Assembly: GCA_004369045.1 (NCBI GenBank)
Contig: ML213513.1
Span: forward strand, 235,337-299,336
Length of the DNA: 64,000 nucleotides
Direction of reading: 5' to 3'
From: Heliocybe sulcata
Taxonomy: Eukaryota; Basidiomycota; Agaricomycetes; Gloeophyllales; Gloeophyllaceae
Shown in pieces: positions 26,182 to 40,912 of the stretch (positions within the stretch are counted from its first letter, which is position 1; every line of letters begins with the position of its first letter). Position numbers and translations under genes: made by a program. The notes below the pieces were generated by a model. It did no database searches. It saw only the letters and a list, made by a program, of their open reading frames with translations, and was not told the DNA's origin.

Positions 26182-29100
26182 GCGATACACCTGGCCCTAG
26201 ATCCACCGCACTAGACCGAATCCCAGGCCAAGTCTTGACTTCACCGCTGGGTACGGGTTGTCATGTCTGTACATACCCGAGCACGCTTCTCGTCCCCAAC
26301 CGGCGGGAGAACTGCTCACGTGCAAGCGTACATACATATCCCCGGTAACTCGATACCCTCCGACTTTGTCTTGGGCTTTGGGATTGGTTGCATCATTGGA
26401 AGTGTCGACAGTCCTTTTTTGGTTTTGAATTGAATCCTTATACTCTTGTAATGATGACGAGCGGGTGTGGCTTCTTGCTGCAGTAATTAAAGAGAAGGTT
26501 GTGGCCGTGGACTGTCGAACGCCGTGTAACATAATGTATCGTACCTTGTTTCTCGGGGATGTGTAATCACCACGTATGAGAAGTTTTTAAAATGTGGGTC
26601 CATAGCGGAAGCCTCACCGTAACGTTTCCAGGGTGTGGAAGGCATCAGAAGGTCTTGCGACAGCCCTCCGAGTTGGATGTGAAATATTCTGATATGGGTG
26701 CGGAGGCATTGATCACGGACCGGGTTTACGGATGAGTTAATGAGAGTGACAAAGTTGCAGGGATGCGTTGATGTGTGTAGCGGGATTCACGCGAAGGGAA
26801 GGAACGCGGGGTTTGAGAGTCGTCCCTCGCAGGTGTAAAGATAAGTCTGAAATGGAAGGCGGAAGACGCGAAGGCTTCGTGGGGTGGACGCCGTTCGTGT
26901 TACGGGTAGCCGATATGCATATGAATTCATATCGGGGGAGGGAGAAAGCGTTTTGGATATATGAAGGCTGTCTGCTTACCTGAAAGGTCGGATGTAGTCG
27001 GCATGGTAATCCAGGTCTGGCGATGGAGTGGGCAACCTCCCCGAAGGAGAATGAAGAATGTGGTGGCGTTTGCATAAGGAGGGAAGGTGTGCGCCTCATG
27101 TCGGCCGAGCCATGGCAGAAGATCCACAGAACGTGCCGGCGCGCAAGTGTGAGGCCTTTATTATGAGTCAAGGATAGAGTCGAGGGTCCAGACGGAGCCA
27201 CGAGGAGCTCTAAGGGACAAGCGCAGAGCCCGACAAAGGGCGCTTCTGGCAACGTCCCAGTCGCAGATCAGTACCTGAGTAATTAGGGCAATATAGGATC
27301 CATCCAGTTCAGATACGTATACGCTCCTGAGCCAACCGTGAAGGAGGCCCAGCAACCAGTGGACTCCAAAGGAGCGTATGAGACACGAGAGTCGTCTAGG
27401 GTCACATGAGTTGTTGAGTATAAGCTCGGGGATATTCCGGGATTGGTCCATTATCTGTGCGTCGGTCGATGGCGAGACTGGACTATGGCATCAGAACGTT
27501 GGTATACATCTTGCATGCGTGAGACAGATTCCGAGCAATCCGGCGTCGACATCAATGCAGCAATGCCAGTTCCACGCCATCATGACTCCACAGAGAACAC
27601 GATAGACAACCACCGTAGCAATTGAATGGTATGTCAGTAAGTCGGTATATGCGTAGGAGAACAAACTACGACACGCACTGGATGCATACATACTCCTCCT
27701 GGCTTCGTCATACAGCGTCACCAAGTTCAAGTCGCGGAGATTATAAACGCACCAGATATGTCTAAAAGTCTCCTCTGAGGAAATCGTAGTCGTTCCCATT
27801 GAGCCTTGGACAGGATTTGTTGTTCTGTGAATCGCTTGACGAGTGCCAATTCAAAAGATTCACTCTACCAGAAATCCCATCGAGGCAGCGTGACAGTATA
27901 ATATATGCCGTAAACATGACCAGGCGAAGCATAGATCACTATATGCGCGGGCAAATTGGATGGAGGAATACACACCCTCTAATTTCGCCATCCCCCGGAG
28001 CCATGCCATCATACCAGCCGCAGCTGACGTGCTTGGGAAGCCACAAGCTCAGGATAAGCCAGAGGCGCATAGATCGATGTGATCCGCGCGCCAAGGGCCA
28101 GGGCGCCGTCGCGAGCAACGCTGAAGCAGGGCAGGAGGATGGGGCAACGGCGGGGAGGAAAAAAGTAATCACGAGAGGGCTGCTCTCTCCTCAAATAGGA
28201 TTTCATACTTTGCGCACGGGCCAGTCTGGGTTAGGGCGAAAGAGAAAGGCAGACTCGGAGTAAACAGACGCGTCCCGGACGTGACCGTCGCGTGATGACA
28301 CAAGCCACGTGATACCCCGCTTATCACGCGGGCCACGTGGTGTGCTATTCTATGCTTGTTGCACTGTTCACATTTCCTTCCGCGCTTCCCGGATCCTCGA
28401 GCCCTGGTGAGACAGACAGAAGCGCTATGCTATCCTGAGCCTACCTCAAAACTTATGAAACACAATCTGCAACATATGTTTATCAACGAAGATTGCTCAG
28501 GGTCAAACGTGATAGCGCGTACCTCCATCTTCAAGCTTCAACGGGAGAAGATCACGGTATCGCATGCTGTCGGTTTTCTAGAGACTTACAAATATCAACT
28601 ATATCAAGGGCTCAGGTACACTTTCACAGTTCAGTCCGTACGCGAGAAGCCTCTGGCCCTTTTATCGCTGAACGGAGGAGATCTTGTCACCCTGCTTGAA
28701 GTGACGCGGACCCGCCAGAAAGACGCGAGACCGTAGCAACTTCATAGTCTCCCCATTCGCCATGCTTTTCAATACGACAGTCTCCCGTGACTCTGGCTTC
28801 CAAGGCTGAACTCTCCCAATATGCGCCGACTCCTGTATCACTGCTGGCATAGCACTGTCCTTGGATTCTGCCGCAGGATCGCTGTTGTAGGGTACCGCGC
28901 ACTCGACGCCACTTTCAATCTCGAAATCGGCAATCGAGGCCGCTGGACATCGACCTGTCAACGAGAATTCCGACGCTGCTCGTGGATAGTGAATTCTTGT
29001 CATAATCATAGCCAGGCGGAACATGCACTCAGTCTTTTCAGGTTGGATATCCTGTCTGTCCTCGTATGCTGCAGTCTCTCTGGTCTCCTCCGCAGCGACC

Positions 29101-29991
29101 TGAGTAATCATCGCCTTTTATCCACTACTTCAAATCGCCAAAGTTATCACTCAACATTCATGGTCCTTGGCGGCCATTGAAACGAGTTTCTTAGGAGGAA
29201 CTGGCTCTCCAGTGAACGTCCGGCGTTACTCCGGCGCTGAACTTCGGGCTATTTTATCGTTTCACAAACTCCATCTCTTGCACGGTCCTTTACACGGTAT
29301 GTAACCGCCAACAGTGTTTGACAGAAGGTTAACCTGAGTGGTTTTCATAATCAGTGTCCTTTATATACGCCATATCCCGCCATACTAGGACATCAGAGAT
29401 ATCGGGCCCGCAGTATGTCCCCATGATCGTGGGCTTCGCATCGGCTCACGCCGCTCCAGCTGTTCCTCTATCTAAAGGCCGCCGCATTGCGTCAGTCAAG
29501 GTTAACCTCCTCGCGATTCGGAGGAACTGCACTCCAAAGCCGTAGCTCTGGTTCCTCGAAGTCAAGATGACATTCTGCAATGTATGAACGTGTCAGTACG
29601 CTGATCGACTTATTAATTACAAGTCGACTCTGACGACGAACGAAGGCTCCAACTTGGCTCTAATATCCATTCACTCCTATGAAAGCTTGTCGGCTGGTTC
29701 CTGATTGTGGTTCCATGTAATACGCTCGGGGTATCTGTTGCTATACATCCATTCTCCTTTTGCGTGGCCATCGTGGCTCGCCGAATGGGAATAAGTGACA
29801 TGTACGCATCCAGACTAACGTTCGGCCGTGCCCGCAGGTAACCCGTCAGAGGTAGGGCCGAAGGTCAGCGCTGGGGGATTGGGCTTGACATCCGAGGGCC
29901 TACGATCGTAGCTCAGCGCTCATCCTCAGCGCTACGATTGCAATGAAAAGCAAGTATAACCGGGCGGTTGAGAGCATAGCCCGAGAGCACT
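26182..29991. other. 3.8-kb stretch with no supported gene
   Basis: Several frames of 90-170 residues occur, but none shows a domain. The longest minus-strand frame with an ATG is 29111-28662 (149 residues, hydrophilic, no family recognised), and a plus-strand frame lies at 28356-28736. The region around 28.30-28.34 kb carries E-box-like sites, listed separately. Confidence 0.4.
28306..28339. promoter_or_regulatory. Paired CACGTG E-boxes with a hairpin-like arm
   Basis: CACGTG occurs at 28306-28311 and again at 28334-28339, each preceded by C. Between them CGTGATA (28308-28314) and TATCACG (28322-28328) form a 7-bp inverted repeat around a 7-base loop. CACGTG is the core site of bHLH factors in fungi. 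No gene could be assigned to this site, so the regulatory role is inference. Confidence 0.35.
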
Positions 29992-31200
29992 ATGCCTACC
30001 GCTCCTGTTGACAGCTCAGGTACGCAGCTTTACTACGAGGACAGCGGTGTGCCACCGAATTCATCGGCTTACACGACTGTCGTTGCAATTCACGGGGCGT
30101 TTTTCCATTGCGGTGAGTGCTGCCTAGTCATCCCTGGGTGCGTGGACCTTGAACTGACAGGAGATCCATAGGTAGCTTCCGCCGCCTCCTGGCTTGCGGT
30201 CCAGCTCACGGACTGCGTTGCATATCGGTCAACTGTCGAGGTTATCCTCTCAGCACCCCTTATTCCCTTGAGGAGCTCGGTATCATGCGCGAAGGCGACG
30301 TTCATGCCCAAGGCTTATTTCTACAAGCTCGTGGACTTGAAATCGCATCTCTCCTTGTTTGGTTGTACAGGGCGGGGGTGGTTTGTCCATTGGAAGTGAT
30401 GGCGGACAGAAAGCAATCCGGAGGCCTAGCGTTGTATGGCTGGTCGGCGGGAAATAAGGAGGTACTGGCGTTTCTCGCTCACGCTGACGCGCTTCCAGAG
30501 GAGTCGTGCAGGATCCTCGCGATTATCCTGCGCTCTGTTATACTATATGGTTCGGTCGTATTGTGTCAAAGGTGCTGATTGCCAAATATCTAACATATTC
30601 TCTCAGATATTCCACGGTTTGCCTTAGGCTATTCTACGAGCCTCCTTGGGCTATCCCAACCGTTCTTTCAGGCGAACGTCCCTTCATCCTGTTGGTCCTG
30701 GCTATCCGCCTACTACACGCACTCGCCCTTTTATGGTGATACCAGTAATCTCTCGCAACGTCCAGACGCAGACAAAACACCGACGTGGGATCGTCTTACT
30801 GCGGCAGAACGGGACTCTATCATGGTCTATTCGGATACGGAACTCCGATTCTGCAAATTCGACCCCAGAGTGGTCTTCAAAGCCAACTACGTCCGTGCCC
30901 TGCTCGACCCTGCAATAGCCAAGAACGTATTTCCGGACCTGCAGGTCACAGTTGTAATAGGTGAAAAAAGTATATGGGAGGCGCCCACGATAGGTTACAT
31001 AGTGGATAGAGATTTGCAACGTTCTAGGCATAGGGGCATAAAGACAAGGCATATCGAAGTCGTCGTGCAACGGGGAGCTAATCATTTCGTAAGTCCCTCT
31101 CAATACTATTCCTACCGTTCAAGCGTAATCACACTGGACATTTAAGGCTCACTGGGACATTCCTGAGGAAACTGCGGCATTCCTGGCTTCCATCTGTTGA
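29992..31200 (+). CDS. Alpha/beta hydrolase
   Basis: Four exons (29992-30112, 30172-30549, 30607-31088, 31147-31200) give 344 residues. The fold's landmarks are in order: the oxyanion-loop region VVAIHGAFFHCGSF, the GYP loop SVNCRGYPLS, the nucleophile elbow GWSAGN with Ser in the centre, and the catalytic-His region RGANHFAHWDIPE, which is created only after the last splice. The acid residue is probably in the VVIGEKS strand region nearby. The class covers esterases, lipases and epoxide hydrolases; the substrate cannot be told. Two introns interrupt it at the C/GSF and Y/DIP junctions with closing phases. It stands alone between gene-poor stretches. Confidence 0.82.
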
Positions 31201-34200
31201 AATATAATGGCGGAATATTGTGGCACTCCGCCCAGACTCTTCTCCCGGACCAATTTGCATGTGCCTTTCTGCACCGCGTGCGACGGCATATGCTATCAGC
31301 GCCATCAGGACCGGCTATGTCTCTTCACCAGCGTCTGTCTCAGCAGGGCGGAGATGCCCAAGTTTGATGGCTTTGAGTTTGCGTCGGCTGAGTGCGCGTC
31401 GAAACCTGGTAATTACCACTTATCCGACACCGGACTGATTAACATGCTACTTATATTGAGCCTGAAGTTATTCTTTAACTTGTTCCTCCACTTCCTGGAG
31501 CACGAGTCGGAGACGAGTGTTAGTACTTTATCCTTACCCAGAATTTACACCGCCAGCTCCCTATGAGCCATGACGCAAGATGGACGCCACAGAGATGATA
31601 TGGTCTTCGAGAATACCCTCCCCTGGTGTTCGAACATTCACAGGCATTCATTTTCCTTGCTGGGCTGTACCGAATGAACAGAACTTGCTCAGGATATAGA
31701 CGGAGGCAAGCGCGAGTCCTCAGCCACAGATGACTTCTTGACAAAGGATAACCGTACCTGCGCCGCGCCAATCACCGCCACCATCGGGAAAATCACGGAT
31801 AGCAATAGCTATTCAATCCATCTCTCTCTGTCCCCGACGCGCACTATCTCGGATTGAATATAAGTCACGCGCACCAATATTGGCCACCCCTTCTAAACCG
31901 CACTCGGCCTGAGGAGCAGCTGTCTGTCGAGCTAGCAAATGGTTCCATTTTACAGATATCGTCCGGGAAGGTCATAATGTGGCCTTCGGCGATCTCGTTC
32001 GTAGTGATCCAGGCACGAGCCATGATCGTCCGCGGACCACTCAGTGGCGCAACGAGATTTGTTCTTCTGAAGTACCGGACACGGTAGCTCGTCCAGGGGT
32101 CGAACGCCTGTAGCCGCGGGTGCATGGATGGGATTTGACAGACGCGCTCGATCTTGGGAACTTTCCTTACGAGGCAGGTGAATCTGGTACGAGTTCGTCC
32201 TCTTCTTTTGGAGACCCCATTCGGGGATGTCCAGCGCAAATAAAATGAAGTAAGGATCCTCTGTTTTGAAGCAGACTTTGCAGCTTGTAGTTGGGATCTT
32301 ATAGTCCATAACATAACATAGGCCAGCCTCTCGTACTTACATCGCTAGGTCACACCATGGAGCCGCTAACTCCTCGGACCGCGATGTAGAAGAGCATCAG
32401 TGAGCGCGCCCGGATCACAATTTCATGCTACATACCGCTTGAGTTCTGTCATTCTATGTACATCTCCGAGGCACTGGAGCATTACTTCGCTGCTTTTAAT
32501 CGATTGGAGACAGTCGGTTACATGCTGCGAGTCGGAAAAGCTCCGTATAGGGAAGAAATGACAGCACTATGGCGTGCGATCGCTCCATACGTGGATATTA
32601 AGGCGACACTGGTAACTGAAACTGAACACACTGCCCGTCAATCAGCCAAGGAGCTGGGTACTTTGAACCCACATAAAATTGCCAAATTGTCAGAATCTCG
32701 CAGAAGGGAACTTTATTGAGTAAATGCATTGACGATCAGGAGGGCTCTTTGAACGCACCACTCTAGAGAAATGCAGGGAAGAGGTCGAAGATGTGGCGAT
32801 TAGATGTCCAGATGGAAGCGCGGGTAAGAGGCTCAAAGATTGTGCGTTTACACCTGTATGCTTATTCTACCTTTCTATTGAATTGTGAGTACTGTGTCGG
32901 ATAGTGGATGAGAGATACTACTGATGGGCTCTAGCCAGTGGCGCTTGATCAAGGAAAGCGGAGAAGCAGAGGAAGAAACCACATTTGCTGATTCTTCGGT
33001 ATCAAGGCACGGACGTCTATATCATGCGAAACACTAGCAAGGGTCGCTGGGGCTGTATCCCATCTCCTTGCAGAGGACGCGCCATAAGCCTTCTATGGCT
33101 CGAATATGGGTCCTCTTTGCAATAAGAAGCGGTTCCGCAGTACGCGAATCCGGCGGGAGGTCCGAAGAGACGGAAGCAAATGCACATGATCGACATACAG
33201 CCTCTCACCAGGTTCGACCAACCCTGGTTAGACTACGTCCGCATACCGCATTTTCCGCGGCTTCAGGGCATTGAATTGGATTAATCCCTGAAAGATAGAT
33301 GGCCTACTTATCTTCTGCCCAGACGCTAGGGCTGCCAGGGGCGCTAATGGAGAGTTGATCAGATAGAGTCGGCTAGGATACGATAGTTTGCGAATCTCTG
33401 CCTGAAGCTTGGATGCGTAGCAAGATGTTGACGCCGTACAATACCAGGAAGATCGCTGAAGGTTAATGAAGTCTTGAGTGCTACTGTAAGTATCATCAGA
33501 AGAATGTGGCGGAGGTCGGAGCGCTGAGATCCAATCTTAGCCCGCCACCACCACCAGCTCGGAAAGGTTCGCTCGAGCGCTCGCTATTCTGCATTCCATG
33601 ATGAATTTACCCTGGCTCGTCTATCAATATCTCTTCTTGCAGTATATATACCTTTGATATGTCGACACCGAAGCGGAGTGGAGGAATATCAAATTTTGTG
33701 AGGAGGGCGACAGGATGTCTATGGGAATCGACTCGGGCCCCTTCATCATGCTCACATTACAGGCACATGAATACAAAGAAATGATCGGTCCTGCAGCATA
33801 ACCAGCGTAACCATGCATCGGTACTTAATCAGGCTGGGCCTTGGAAGGCGCTCATACGCAGAGCTTCCACAGCTTCAGTCCCGACTCCCGAGGAAAGATT
33901 CACGCCGATGGCCGATCAGTTGTCTGAAGCGCAATGATCCCGAGTTCAAAATTGTGGTAAGACTATTCTTGCAGGGTCTTATCATTCTCCATTTCCTCTT
34001 CTAACCTTGTGTTCGCCTATACTAAGGTCTCACGACGTCACGAATGCTCCTTTCAGCGTTCTCCATGATCTCTGTGATTAGCTTGGCAGGTCAGAGCCTC
34101 CGCCATGCCGGCGGGGATCACGCCGACTAGAGGTTTAAAACCTTAGCACAGACCCCTCGTAGCCCCCAGAACGCGATATACAACAGATACCACTCTCGTA

Positions 34201-34235
34201 TCGTCTGCTCTGGATCGGGCCTCCTGGAGCTGAAC
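31201..34235. other. 3-kb stretch with no supported gene
   Basis: Unassigned frames include 32309-31950 on the minus strand, starting MDYKIPTTSCKVCFKTED, and 32456-32719 on the plus strand (87 residues). Both look somewhat protein-like, but neither shows a recognised domain or a convincing exon chain. The last few hundred bases contain the MFS transporter promoter. Confidence 0.4.
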
Positions 34236-36535
34236 ATGGCAGAAGAAAAGCTATCGGATAGCGAGTCCTATGCTCACGAAGCCCCTTCCCTGGAGTCACG
34301 ACTCGCGGTCGATGAGAAACGCCTCCTGCGAAAGCTCGACGTTCATCTGCTGCCATGGGTGACGCTGCTCTACTTGATGTCGTTCCTGTGAGTTGCTCTT
34401 GAGTGGTATCAACTGCGTTCACTGATCCGGCGTCATGAAGCGATCGCGGTAACATAGGTGGGCACTCTTCCAACTCAGTGATTCTTCATCATCTAAAGTG
34501 CTCCTTTAGGTAACGCGAAGCTAGCAGGACTGACTAAGGACCTCAACCTCGTCGGGTTGCAGTACAATATCTGCACGGCAGTGTTCTTTGTACGTATCCC
34601 GTCGTATGGGTGATCGTACAAGCGCATTGACCTCCGTCATAGGTCATGTACGCGTTCGTAGAAGTACCTTCGTGAGTCTGCGCCTGCTAGAGAGACTGAA
34701 GCATGTGGACCAATCCTTCCCTAGGAATGCACTGATGAAACTTGTGAGACCGTCGCGCTACAGTGAGTCCTTACAACCCTAAAGAGGTAAACTTCGCATT
34801 GTAACGGCAATAGTTCCGTGCATCATGCTCTTGTGGGGTGCCGTTATGGTAGCAATGGCATTCGTCAAGAACTTTGGCGGCCTGGTCGCGTGCGTCCTTC
34901 TAGTCCTCCTAGTGCGCCTCAGGAACTGAAGTACAAATGCCTTGCTTCATAGAGCACGCCTGTTTCTTGGCCTTGCAGAGGTAACTTCCGACATGCTTCT
35001 CCTCGATAGCCGGCCAACGATCACCCTTTAGGCTGGTCTCTTTCCAGGGGTGACATTCTACCTGTGCCTGTGGTACCCTCGACATGAGCTTGCGGGAAGG
35101 ATTGCGATATTTTTCTCTGCCGCCACCCTAGCTGGTCAGTAATCATCCTATGGCAACAAATGCAGGTATATCATGTTGTTTTCAGGTGCTTTTGGTGGCC
35201 TTCTGGCCTACGGAATCGAGCAGATGGACGGGTCAGTGCCTCGCTTGACCTTGGTTGTTTAGCTCTGACTGGAACTGTAGTACCGGCGGCCTTGCCGGCT
35301 GGTCTTGGATCGTGAGTATCTAACAGAAAACCAGTGGCGCTTTGGTCAACTTACGTTCCCATACTTCAAGTTTTTAATTGAAGGCCTACGTGAGTGGATG
35401 GGACCTGCTTGGAAAGTCGCTCTGACCTTGCTGTAGTCACTGTGGTCATCGCCATCCTTTCCTCGTTCTTCATGCAAGATGTGAGTCTGCACCAGATCTT
35501 GCTGAGACGTCTTCTAATCTTTCGTTCTTTGCTAGTATCCCGAAACGGCGACCTTCCTGACGGAAGACGAGAGGAAGTATCTTGTGAATAGGTTACAGGA
35601 AGATAACACCAGGCTCACGCGACGCTTTGCGTGGAAATTTCTTTGGCAAGCTCTCAAAGATTGGCGAGCGTACATGCTGGTGGTTATGTATATGGGGTTA
35701 GTCGCCGTTGCCATCTCATGCTTCCCACTCTGACGACACATGTCTCTGCAAGAGTCGTGATCCCGGCATACTCGTTCTCTCTATTTGTTCCCACCATCAT
35801 CGCCGGCCTAGGATACTCCAATTCCCAAGCTCAACTACTCAGCGTTCCTCCGTTCGTCCTAGCTTGTATCCTCACGATCAGCTGCGGCAAACTCTCGGAT
35901 CGCCTCAAACTACGCGGCCCCTTTATCATAGCTGCACCCTCTCTCGCCCTTGTCGGTTACGTTATCCTGTATACGACGCATACGCCGGCTGCAGGATACG
36001 CAGGCGCGTTCATCGCAGCAGCGGGTCTATTCCCGACTGTGCCTGTCGTGCTCGGCTGGACAGGCAACAACGCCGGAGGCGAAACCAAACGGGGCATTGT
36101 TATCGGTCTTGTGATTGGAGCCGGGAACCTCGGAGGGTGGGCGCCTTTGTTATTTGACATTGACATCTTGGCGTTAATATTCGTCGTGGTTTTCTGTAGC
36201 ATTGCGTCGTCGTTCATCTACCGGACGCAGGACTCTCCCAGATATCATCCAGGCCATGGTACCGTTCTCGGGTGCCTGTCCGTCGTGTGCGTATAGCGCT
36301 CTCTATCAGTGTCAGCTTATTTATGACTGCCATCTAGCATTATTACTGCCATCTTTGCGAACTGGGAATACAGACGCGTGAACAGGAAGAAGGAGGCTCT
36401 GTGCGAACGCGAAGGTATTACAGAGAAGGATATGCAGCGCTTCGAAGAGCTAGGAGACGAGTCCCCTCTGTATCGGTATGGACGTCGTCTGGTTTGCGGC
36501 TGAAAGACTGATGTGCTTGCAGGTACACGTTATAA
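34236..36535 (+). CDS. MFS transporter, Dal5-like anion:cation symporter
   Basis: Seventeen exons can be chained with closing phases into 481 residues: 34236-34387, 34441-34457 (17 nt), 34510-34589, 34643-34671, 34725-34762, 34814-34889, 34953-34980, 35032-35134, 35186-35231, 35281-35311, 35371-35389 (19 nt), 35437-35480, 35536-35696, 35753-36136, 36200-36286, 36338-36475, 36523-36535. The 17-nt exon supplies LDRGNIG, the family signature after the first helix. Further marks are FEVPS-like FVEVPSN, ARLFLGLAEAGLFPG, LWYPRHE and the C-terminal VNRKKEALCEREG. Relatives carry allantoate, nicotinate, pantothenate and other carboxylates across the plasma membrane. The exact substrate is unknown. 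Confidence 0.88.
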
Positions 36536-38819
<2,284 letters not shown>

Positions 38820-39275
38820 AGGCCTCCATCTTGTACCGTCATGCTGGAGGAAGAGTACTATAGTAATTGTCAGTTTCTGTTCGACGGCCTGTAGTTGTCA
38901 TTGGCCACGTTTACTGCCTATGAGAACGATGCCTTGCTTCCGCGAATGATATGGCAGCAGTCAGAAAGGCTAGACTTGCTAGCGACATCTCCTCAATGAA
39001 ACCGAGTAGGCGAGCAACGGGTTTCATAGGGAAGAAAGGCAATGAATGGACCTAAGTCCAGCGCGTCCATGGCCGCCCTCGACAGAGAAATCGTGCAGCC
39101 TCTTCGCATCGAGCTCCAAGAGTCAGGCACTCGACGCAGCCTCCGAAGAGGAAAACATAAGGTTAGAATACAGAAGAGATGTCTATTCACGATCCACTAT
39201 TATTCTCGAATACAAATTGCTTTTGCTTCCGTCATCCTACAACCCCCTAGCGCGAACCGGCAGTCCGTCCGACAC
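38820..39275. other. Convergent intergenic, Old Yellow Enzyme to TAL1
   Basis: 456 bp of 3' sequence between convergent genes. The long plus-strand frame starting at 39042 is antisense to transaldolase and is not counted as a gene. Confidence 0.5.
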
Positions 39276-40417
39276 TCAAGCCTGGAGCTTCTTCCTGATC
39301 AAGCCCTTGAGCGTCTCACCGTCCTCCGCAAACTTCTTGATACCTTCGTGCAACTTGTCGAACGCCATCTGGTCCTGGAGGAGCGCCCACCTAAACTCGG
39401 GCTCGTTATCAATGAACGACACCTTGGGAATGGGGTCGCTCTCCAGCGCCTGGTGCGAGTCAAGCTTCTTGGGGACAGGCTCCGTCGACTTCTTGAGCTC
39501 CTCGAGGAGCGACGGGGAGATGGTGAGGAAGTCGACCCCAGCGAGCGCCCTGATCTCGCCGACATTGCGGAACGAAGCACCCATCACAATCGTCTTGTAA
39601 TGGTGCTGCTTGTAGTAGTTGAAGATCTTCTTCACCGACACCACGCCGGGGTCACTGTCGCCGTCGTAGCTGCCGTTCGGCTGGTTCTTCTTGTACCAGT
39701 CGAGGATGCGGCCGACGAAGGGCGAGATGAGGGTGACGCCCGCCTCGGCGCAGGCGACAGCCTGGCCGAAGCCGAAGAGGAGCGTGAGGTTGCAGTGGAT
39801 GCCGTCGTCACGCTCGAGCTCGCGCGCGGCCTGGATACCCTCCCAGGTGGACGCGATCTTGATGAGGATGCGCTCCTTCTTGATGCCGACGGACTCGTAG
39901 AGCTTGATGAGCTCCTTGGCCTTGGCCTTGGTGCCCTCCTTGTCGAAGGACAGGCGGGCGTCGACCTCAGTGGAGACGCGGCCCGGGATGATCGCGAGGA
40001 TCTCCTTGCCGAATTCGACGAGCTGCGGGAAGGTCAGATCAGCACGCAAGTGGGCGATGCATTCTACTCACGAGTCTGTCCATTGCAGCGCCCGTCTGCT
40101 CCTCGATGTTGCTGCCCTTCTCCTTGCCGTACTTTACGGCGTTGTCGATGAGGCGGGCATAGCCGGGCTTGTTAGCCGCAGCCAGGATCAACGACGGGTT
40201 AGTCGTGGCATCCTGCGCGCATTACAATCAGTACACCGTACTTGGCAGTACGATCTCCGTTTCATCGTACCTGGGGCTTGTAAACGTCGATAGCTGCAAG
40301 ACTCAATCGTCAATATCGCGCAACATCGCATACTGTATCGGACTCACACTCAAAGTCACCGGAGTCGGAGACGACAACGGTGCCGGTCTGTTTGAGATGG
40401 TCGAGAGAGGTGGTCAT
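39276..40417 (-). CDS. TAL1: Transaldolase
   Basis: Four exons (40417-40348, 40293-40271, 40212-40072, 40022-39276) give 326 residues, the standard size of the class I (TalB-type) enzyme. It moves a dihydroxyacetone unit between sugar phosphates in the cytosolic pentose phosphate pathway. The second exon is only 23 nt and encodes SIDVYKPQ with its neighbour. The Schiff-base Lys is in [12 protein letters not shown], and [32 protein letters not shown] and [12 protein letters not shown] are all present. Phases close and no lesion is seen. Its presence beside accessory enzymes looks like ordinary gene order rather than cluster membership. Confidence 0.96.
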
Positions 40418-40912
40418 GGTGGTGGTTGTGATGAGAGGATGTGTCTGCGGGCGAGCTCGGTATATACGCAGACGCGCTCCGGAGATTGATGTTCCGACTG
40501 TGGGAAATTCGGCCCGAACTGGGGGCTGCTCAGTAAGACGTCACCGGGAACTCTGTAAGCGGGGGTCTGCGTGGGGTCTTTCTCTCCGCTTTCATGAACA
40601 CTCGGCCTTGGTTTTCTGCGTCGACATATGCAGTTCCCGTGACGTTGCTGGGTCATGTTTAACAGTGACATTTACTATGTGGGTCATACCCTTGAGAAAG
40701 GGTTCACGCGCCGCAGGCTCGGCTTACCACGACGCGTCAGTAAATCAGAGCTACGTGCTTGACCTGCCTTCAACGTTTCAACCACTGCCGAGGCATGCTG
40801 ACCACAGCCGTGGATGATGGGTATGCATAGCCACTAACAGCTTTGCAGGGCTAGCTCTAAATGATGCGAGTACAGAAAACACAGACACACGTTCGTTACC
40901 AACCTACACTGC
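40418..40912. other. TAL1 promoter and 3' end of SDR gene
   Basis: 495 bp between two minus-strand genes. Short frames only. Confidence 0.5.

Noticed and set aside
26737-27252. Minus-strand frame of 171 codons
   Set aside because: Composition looks random, no domain, no neighbouring exons with splice sites in phase.
39042-40151. Plus-strand open frame of 369 codons
   Set aside because: It is antisense to transaldolase, has no ATG-anchored domain and arises from the high GC third positions of the real gene.
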